DNA from: Aporrectodea caliginosa
Lineage: Eukaryota > Annelida > Clitellata > Crassiclitellata > Lumbricidae
Assembly (NCBI GenBank): GCA_020284085.1
Contig: JACEVL010005070.1
Coordinates: 70,001-134,000 of the forward strand
Direction of reading: 5' to 3'
Length of the DNA: 64,000 nt
This document shows, piece by piece, positions 24,401-33,700 of the stretch (position 1 is the stretch's first letter; every line of letters begins with the position of its first letter). Under the pieces are notes generated by a model. The model had not been told where the DNA came from, did no database searches, and saw nothing but the letters and a program-made list of their open reading frames with translations. Made by a program: the position numbers and the translations under genes.

Positions 24401-27400
24401 TCATTTAGTGTTGCAGAGACACTTGTATAATATATTCCTTTATCCTGATGTGCTTTGACTATTGTCATTCCAAACTTGCAAGCCTGCTGAAGCTCAGAAT
24501 TCATCAGACCTTTGCCAGTCCAGCTGACCACTATAGGCTATGAACACCTAAATCAACTGACATTTCTAAACACAGTCACGTGTTGGTCCATTCACTGGTC
24601 ACATGACCAGCTCGGCCGAGCACATTAATTTCCTGAAAACATAATCTGGTTTCCTTCACAATAAACCAGTTCAAAGGTGTGTTACAGACCGTGAATTTTA
24701 TCACTTCACAACTCGCCACAGATGACCAGAGCATCGTCAGACTCCGCATCTCTTATGAAACCCCTGGACTGCACACTTTTACAAGTACTAATGTCTTGAA
24801 ACAACAGACACCAAAGTGGCTAGAATGCTGGTCTGAGATGTCTCTTTCAATTAAGCAATGGACACGCTCTTGGCAGCAATGTCTGGAGACAGCTTACAGC
24901 AGACACTAATCAAAATGCTCATCGACATCAGCTGTTGTGTAGTAACCCTGTCAATGTGGCCTTTATCCAGACATTACTGTGGCCTTTATCCAGACATTAC
25001 TGTGGCCTCTTAATGTTATTAGACAAAATTTGTTTGGCAGCAATAAAAAATTTCTTTTAAAACAAGACAGCTCAGCTATGACTATGAGCATCTTAGCAAG
25101 TTACGTGTAGGTCTGTATATATAAAACATTTTCTAAACAAGCAAAACGCATGCAAGACAGCACATTGGGTCACATAAAGCTGATGTCAAAGACCTGGACA
25201 GCTCCCATGAGGTCTATGGGAAGCCACAAAAGCGGCTTAACGCATTCTCTGCGGACAATTTTCCGAGAGTGACACTGTTGTCTATAGGAAAATGAGACCA
25301 CGGCAACAAAAGCCACAGTGTGATTACGACAGTAACGAGAACCGAGCTGAAAGCTGTGATAATGGTTGAGAAACTTTGCACAGAAGGTTCTGACAGATGA
25401 TGGCTAACAAAGCCTAATGATGGCTAGCAAAGCCACGATTATGGCTAACAAGCCAAAGAAGACAAATAATGAACAGGTAAGTAAGTAAGAAAGAATATTC
25501 TTTATTGCAAATGCACAGTAGCTTACAGAAGCAATAAATAATAGAAACATCTAGGCAAAGTTATATAAAATTCTCATAATAAAACTTCTTTTTGCAAAGG
25601 TATCAACTCTAGGTAGGGTGAGATCATGTGGCCATAATGTTGGCTTTGTTAGCCAAGATTATGGCTAACAAAGCCAAGACAATGGTTAACAAAGTCAAGT
25701 AACAGCCTAAAAGTTAAGCTAACATGAAACACAAAAACATTATTCAAAGAGGCTACACTAAATGGTACTACAAGTATTAGATAACAAATCAGCTAAGTGG
25801 CAAACTAGTTCGCTAACTAACTAACTACCGACAGAAACAGTATTATATACAAGAAGATGCTTATAAGTGTTAAGTATGTAAGTAAATATTTAAGTAATTA
25901 AATAATAAGGAATCCTTATTAGCAAAAGGTAAACACCCAAACTTTACAACAACAATGCTTACAAACAGTGAAAAGTAGCACAGTGCCAGTAAGGTATGGA
26001 GTCACGATTTGAGCAGATGCCTTTAGAAGGCAGTATGAGATTAATGTATCACTTTACTAATAGATCAGCTGTTCACCTCATATTCTTTGTTTATGTTGCT
26101 CAGGACCCAATTTTCGTTTGGCACTCCCATTCGTAGATACTCCGACTGCAGATCAAAGAAGTCCCAACCAACATGACGCTTGGAAACATCCGAAGCCGTG
26201 AAGTGGAATGCATAAAGGTCTTCTAAGTTGGCTAAAAGAGATAAAATCATCACAGTTTACATTAAAAACCACCAAGGTTTGCTTCAAAATCCCAAAGTTT
26301 CATTTAAAATCACTGAATTTTTATTATGAATCTTTAAATTTGAAAACTTCTGGCTTCAAATTCCTGGAAGTTTAGATCAACAAGTCCTGTAGTCTTGATT
26401 GAAAAGTGGCAAAATTGTAAGTGATTAGTAGGGAAAGGTCAAATATTCAGCTGGAAATCGGTTCGGGCCGGATTTTGCACTAATCGGCGCATAATAAGAT
26501 TACCGATCCAAATACCAAAAAAGTTATATTTTTGACCAAAAACAATGTCTTCTTTCATTAGTACAAAAATAGTAACCTGTTTTGGCGACCTCCTGTGGTA
26601 ATCTTTAATCTTTATCATTGAAAGTCCATGTAAAATAATGAAATAGTTCAGTGAATAAACTCTCGTTTGAATTACATCTCTTGGTTTAGCTTTAATTATA
26701 ATATATCTTTGCAAATGAAAATAAATATTGCTGATTAATCAGGTCAATTAAAATTCAACCAAAAAAGCAGGCCAATTATCTGGTTACTATCCGGAATCAG
26801 AAAACGGCAAAAAAGTCAACCGGCCATTCACTAGTGATGAGTCCAAGGCTTAATCATGCACAATTGTCTGTCATTGGTGAAACCAAGGAGTGGGAGGTGT
26901 CGAGTTGCAGGCGATAGTCACCAATCATTAAAGCACACAGAATAAAAAAATTCTTTTGTTTAAGAGTAAGAAATTCAGTGTGCTGTCGCATGCATTGGTG
27001 GGCTTAAACACATTGTCCACGTGCATAGAGTGACTGTTAAATTTGGAATCAGGCTTAAGCATGGACAATAGGATAATTTTAGGGAGGAGTGACAATAGAA
27101 TTGGCATCTGGGTGTATTTACCAAACTGTTCTGACTATCACGCTGTTTTGACGGCTCTCGTTGTTTTATTGCTTTATACCATGTCTGAAGCATTAATTAA
27201 ACATTGGTATTGCATACAGTGACGGCACGTGATGATACCAACCTGGCTGGGAAAGCGTCACGAGCGAGGAGCAGACGTCCTGACAGTCGCGTTCTCTTGG
27301 AATGACGAATGTCACGTTGAGAAAGTTCTTGCAGCGGATCTGAAGTGGACATCCATTGGCCGTCGCTGCCTGCTTCTCCACGTTTGCGATGTGCATGTGA

Positions 27401-28499
27401 GAGATCTTCAAAAGATTTGCAAGATGAAAAAAACACTGAAGGTTAGATTTAAATCAGGTCAGGCAAGCACAGGAAATAATAATAATAATAATATTCATTT
27501 ATTAATTCAAACTAACAAGTACACAGTAAGATTACGTGATACAGTAGTAACGGATGATAACAAGGTTAACAGGAATCGAATTTAACTGTATGGCAGCCTG
27601 CAAGGCACCCATCTGTCCTACTGCTCATTTTACAGTTGCCCATGTGGCCGAGTCAGCCTCATGGGGTTAGCAGGTATCGAACCGATGTTCTTCTGATCAT
27701 CATGCCAGCGTGTTACTATTCAATCACCTCCCACCCCAGGTAATGTGAATTAAGTTTACATCAGGGGTTCCCAATCTTTTCTATGCCCTGCACCCCTGGG
27801 AAATGTTTGTACAATGTTCGCACCCCCTACAAAAGTATTATCACATCTGAAGATGCATACATGAAATTGTTACTACTGAAACTTGTGCTTACAAACCTTA
27901 GGCTAGCCTTACAGGCTTACAATGTTACATAGATACAGGCTTCTAATCTCGCGGTCTTACCCACCCTTATCATATGACAGCTCTACAATAATAATGTATT
28001 ATGAATGTATTCTTATAATTCACACTTTCCCTCTTTGTCACACCCCCTAGAATAACATATCGCACCCTCTCGGGGTACCTGCACCCCAGTTTGGGAACCC
28101 CTGGTTTACATCTAACAGAATGGCAATTAACAATGACAGAATTGATGCTAATGCAATCTGTTTGCAAATCAGAAACATCTTTTGACAAGTCTCTATGGTT
28201 CAAATAGAGTCGATGTGCTCTATCCACACCTGAATGTCGTCTGATCTTCATCTGACTTGTCACGTGAATACTCCATTTCCATCTGTAGGTTTTTTCTTCA
28301 GAGGGGCCACTGGCACGACTCCAGCTGCCATTCACAAACACCAGAGGGCACACCACAGGGCACCAGCGGACTCAGGTGCTGACGTCAGTGTCAGCTGGAG
28401 GCGTGAACTTCGCACCCCACATGGGATTTCCGGATTTCCTTAATATTAATTCTGTCTTTGTTGTCGTCATCATCGTCGTCGTCGTCGTCGTCGTCGTCG

Positions 28500-28535
<36 letters not shown>

Positions 28536-30723
28536 CAGGTTTTAATTTGTTTAAATGACTGGATCACTCTCTCCATCAAATACTCTGCTTGCTTGGAGTC
28601 AAGCGCCCATCAGATCCTTATGTGCAACATAAATTTAACTTTACAGTTTGGCATGTGCACTTGTGCAGGTATTAAAAGTAAAGTGAGGTTCACTAAGTAA
28701 CAGTAACATAAGGAAAAATGAATTGAGATAAAAAAAAAGGTTAAGGTAAAGGAGGGAAAGGTAAGTTACACTGCTGAGATAGTCAGATATCGATTATGCT
28801 CTACTATACAGTCTACCGTAGCCAAGTGTAACGGCTTCCCTCGTATTAAACCCACAAAAAACACCAATGACTTTCTACAGGTCGGTTGCTGACAAAAGTC
28901 AAGTTGAGATTTGCACTCAAATTCTTGGGCACAGTAGAGCTATATAGTGAAATAGACCACTAAAAAGGGTGACGAAACAAAAGCAGAATCTTCTGGGGAC
29001 CAAATAAATTCATTGCAACATGTTCAGACGCATTCCCGAGACAATTCAGCACACGAAGTCATCATGAAAACAAAAACAACTGACTGTCGCGAACCAAGGA
29101 CGATTTGCGACCGGGTGACGGGACCTATTGCTGCTCATTTCCGAGACTTCTGCGCTCGAAATCATGGCGCAATGTCGCGTCAGCATTATCATCATGCTCT
29201 TGATTAAACTGACAAACAAGAAATCGCGAATTCGCTCCGTCACCTCCGACTCCATCTCGCGTACCAATCACGGCCCCGTTGTTCCGACAGAACATAATTA
29301 CGACCAAATATTCCATCGTCATCGTCGTCGTCAGACAAGGTGCCAAAGAGGAGTGTCGCCCGCAGCGGCAATCCCACCGGGCCAAACGCAATCGAGCAGC
29401 ACAACTATATATATACGGCCCGATAAGTAAGAAGACAGCCGCGAGGACGACCGTATAGAGCCGGGTATCGATCGCTGCGGCACGATGATTTATACGAGCC
29501 CTCAATATTGGCATGTATTTCAGGAGCAACTGGAGTGCCTCTACAGTGGACGCCGAGAGGGCACACTCTCACCAACGTCGTCTGCTTATTCGCGCCACGC
29601 CGCAACGCGCCACGACTTTGCGGCGGCGGCGACGGCGCGAACAGCAGCGTCGCTTCCCGCCGTGAAAAGGAAGGGAAGAATTATGGTCGAATAGTGCAAG
29701 TCGGTCGAAGGAGGTTAATTGAAAGGAGATTCGTAACTGCGTCCGCACGGAGGAGGCAACTGTAATGCGTCGGCGATGCGACGATGTATGATCTTGCATG
29801 CAGCGAAGGGGCAATCAGTATTGGATGGCAATCGTCATGAGATTATGACGTATGGCAGTTGCGGCAATTTCCGGTGCTGAGATAGGGATCTGAAATTAGG
29901 AGGGAACTGAAATGGGAATCGCCACAGACAAACATACAGCACATGTAGAAGCCAGAGAACAACTGATTACTAATTTACGGTACTCGAAGGACATGTTGTC
30001 GGCTGGAAAGCTTTCCTTATATTGGCGTAATTTGTAAGAAAGATCCCTCGGGAGTGAAATAATTTCGTTACGGGTGGAAAGGAATCGTTGGAAAATCTGA
30101 ACGGGCTCCTGGGACCGTCCGAAGGAGGGGGCGGGGGTGATGGATAGGATAGGCTACAGATGCCGAGGTAAATGAAGAAAGAGAAGAGGCGATGTTGCGC
30201 ATCCGTCTCCTGAGACAGATGACGGAAGACAGACCACCGACCGACCGACCGCCTTCCTCAGAGATTAAATCCATCCCAGGCTGGCATTTGGGGATTTATT
30301 ACTGTATGATATTATCATTCCTGCCTCTATGTATCTCCGCTACGTAATAACGAATCATCAATCAATGGCACTAGGCGGATGTGCTCCAAGTATTTAGTCA
30401 TTTACGAGGCTTATAATAATCATAACCGGTTATTGTAGTAATGATTTATAGATCATTGCTAGTAGTGAGCTACTTCTAGGGTGTTTTACAATTTAATAGG
30501 ATATAAACCATACTCTCGGCATCACGAGTAGCCTACTCCATTAATAACCCCCTGTGTTATACTATTATACAACATAAACTATATTCCACGAATTCTTTCT
30601 AGAAAATAACATCCTATGATACCCTAACATTGATAGTAACTAATACATTAGTCTATTGTTACTTTTCTCATTACCTGTACCATGAAGGGTTGCGGTATAT
30701 GACAACCTGTCTTCTTATTAAAC

Positions 30724-30769
<46 letters not shown>

Positions 30770-33700
30770 CAATAGTAATTTTTTCACCACAGAGGATTAA
30801 TTCATCACCCAAGGGCAGGGTAAATTTATTGAGAGATGTAATACATCTTATTATTGCTGATGTTGTAGTTATGAGTATAACAATTAAAGTTAATTTACTA
30901 TTCATTATTGTTATCATAGCATCAGTCATCTAGGAATGGGTTGTGAGGGCTTGGTACAATTTTAAGCGCCAATAAAATTATCTGTTCACAGTCGCAACTC
31001 TGTTTTGTGCATATCATCACAACACACACACACACACGCTCACACAGAAGCTTATACGTGCAATGTGCATACGCACACAGGCAGGCAAACATAAGATCAG
31101 ACATGCATAGAGAAATACACTGCAGAGAGCAGAAACATAGGAAAGTAGACACACAAACGCAGACACCCAGACAAAACGACAGCCACATTAACAAAGACAG
31201 AAAGACATATGCACAAAGACATACCCAAAAAAGAGAATTGCAAGCAAATCATCCTTAAAGGTAAACTCTCCTCATCCTCACAAAAACCAGCCAGAGACGA
31301 TCACGAAGAACCAGCATGGAAACAAACAATGTTTTTCGGAAACTGCCAATTATCCATTCACAAATTAATCTCGAGATAACGACGAGTATCTCTATCTGTG
31401 TTTCTGTCTGTGCCTCTACCTCTCTCTCTCGCTCAGTCTGTCTCCGCTCAAAACACGACTTCCACTTTGGCGACCGGCTGGGTCGTTGCCCGCTCCAGGG
31501 ATAACGTTCATATGAGAGATGGGGATATCGCTGAGGGGTCCAAACGATTACCAACCGCTCCTGAGCACGACATGGCAGACAAGATAAAAGACAAAATATC
31601 GATAGATGGGACAAACATACGGTCGGCTTTTTACGTCGCTTTTATTCTGATTAATTTCGGGTCTTGTGCGTTGCTTAGGGCCTGGTTGATGATAGGTCAT
31701 CCCAATGAAAAGAGACGTGTACTGGCTCCAAAAGATAAAATGACAAAGATGACACTTGTTCGCACGCCTCTATAGGATATCCTCTGAAGGGTCAAGGTAA
31801 TGGCAGCACACACTTGTTACACGCCTCAGTAGGACTCTTCGACAAAGATAAAAATGTTCCAACTGTCATCCTAACTAATCTTCAGCAGTTGGCCAAATAT
31901 GTATCTTGACACACGGTGCACAAACTCCAAAAATGTTCAGAGTATCTGGACTTATCTTGGATAAAATCCAACACTGTTCAGAGTGTCTTGACTTATCTTG
32001 GATAAAATCCAACACTGTTCAGAGTATCTTGACTTATCTTGGATAAAATCCAACACTGTTCAGAGTATCTTGACTTATCTTGGATAAAATCCAACACTGT
32101 TCAGAGTATCTTGACTTATCTTGAATAAAATCCAACACTGTTCAGAGTATCTTGACTTATCTTGGATAAAATCCAACACTGTTCAGAGTATCTTGACTTA
32201 TCTTGGATAAAATCCAACACTGTTCAGAGTATCTTGACTTATCTTGGATAAAATCCAACACTGTTCAGAGTATCTTGACTTATCTTGGATAAAATCCAAC
32301 ACTGTTCAGAGTATCTTGACTTATCATGGATAAAATCCAACACTGTTCAGAGTATCTTGACTTATCATGGATAAAATCCAACACTGTTCAGAGTATCTTG
32401 ACTTATCTTGGATAAAATCCAACACTGTTCAGAGTATCTTGACTTATCATGGATAAAATCCAACATTGTTCAGAGTATCTTGACTTATCTTGGATAAAAT
32501 CCAACACTGTTCAGAGTATCTTGATTGATGGTGGTAAAATCCAAAAAATGTTCAAAGTCCTTCACCAATGGTCTACAAAATCTAAAACTGTTAAGAGCAA
32601 ATCTTGAACAATGGTGGATAAAATCCAATAAGATGTTCAGAGTATCTCAACAAAGGACGCAGGCCGTCCTCCGACTGGGACTATGATTCAATGGCGGTGC
32701 ACTGCCGTACCAACAAAGGATGGCGTCTGTGAATCAGACAGTCCGTCACGAAATCGGATAATGTGAAGTGATACGACGACGTCAGTGAATAACACCGGCG
32801 ACGGCCTTGCCACAAGTCCTATTGGTTTTTATTCACAATCTAATCTAATCTAATCACTTCTATAGCGCCACTGTAATAATACCCAAAGCATTAGTCAATG
32901 GTTGTTACTAGGCAAAATCATTGTGCAAGCAGTTGTAAGCCAAGAAGGAAATCCGAGAATGGAAGCAGCCTATGAAGACGAGTCCAGGAAAAGATTAGTT
33001 TTTAGTTGAGATCTGAAGGTGAGAACAAATATTTCAGAATGAACGCTTGCCAGAAGAGCCTTCCAGAGTCTAGGCCAGCAACAGAAAAGGCGGTGTCTTC
33101 CGAAAATTGACCTTGTCCACTGAAAAGTCAGAAGATCTGTTCGAGTTAATCGAGTATAGAGAAATTGTTGGATTTAGCATAGACTGGAGATATAGCAAGG
33201 TTGAACGCAATGTAGAGTCTTGTACATAATTAGCCCAGACTTGAAAATTATTTGGTTTTCAATGCAGTGACTTATTCCAAGCATTGTGGTTTTTGGTCAA
33301 GCCTTTGCGTGATTTGCGCATTTTATCAGGTGAGTCTTCACTACTGCTTTCAGAAACTCCAAGAAACCGATGAACTCCGCAGTTCCTTCATTGGTATCAG
33401 TGAAGTATGTTCATATCTGAACTCTGGCTAAGGTATTTTGGGTCTCTTAATATAGCGTAATTTTATTACCTCATAAAGTGACTGAATTATGCTGCAATCA
33501 GATCTCGTCAGTAGTAGATCAAGCGCATGTGTGATGGCAAGGTGATGTGCTGGGCAAGATCAAGAGAAGTCAAGAGTTCATGAAAGCTATCAGAAATATG
33601 ATGAGTAGCATTGACATGAATATTAAAGTCACCGGTTATGACTACCGGTAGGTCAGTTAGGGATTACTTAATTGACTGATTATTTATTTGAATGAGAGAC

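Noticed and set aside
29125..29529. 134-codon minus-strand frame with a hydrophobic stretch
   Set aside because: Lies in CpG-rich sequence where stops are rare; no conserved motif, no matching splice sites, and inside the phosphatase intron.
31930..32530. Regular repeats resembling a CRISPR array
   Set aside because: The units abut directly with no unique spacers, and the genome is eukaryotic.
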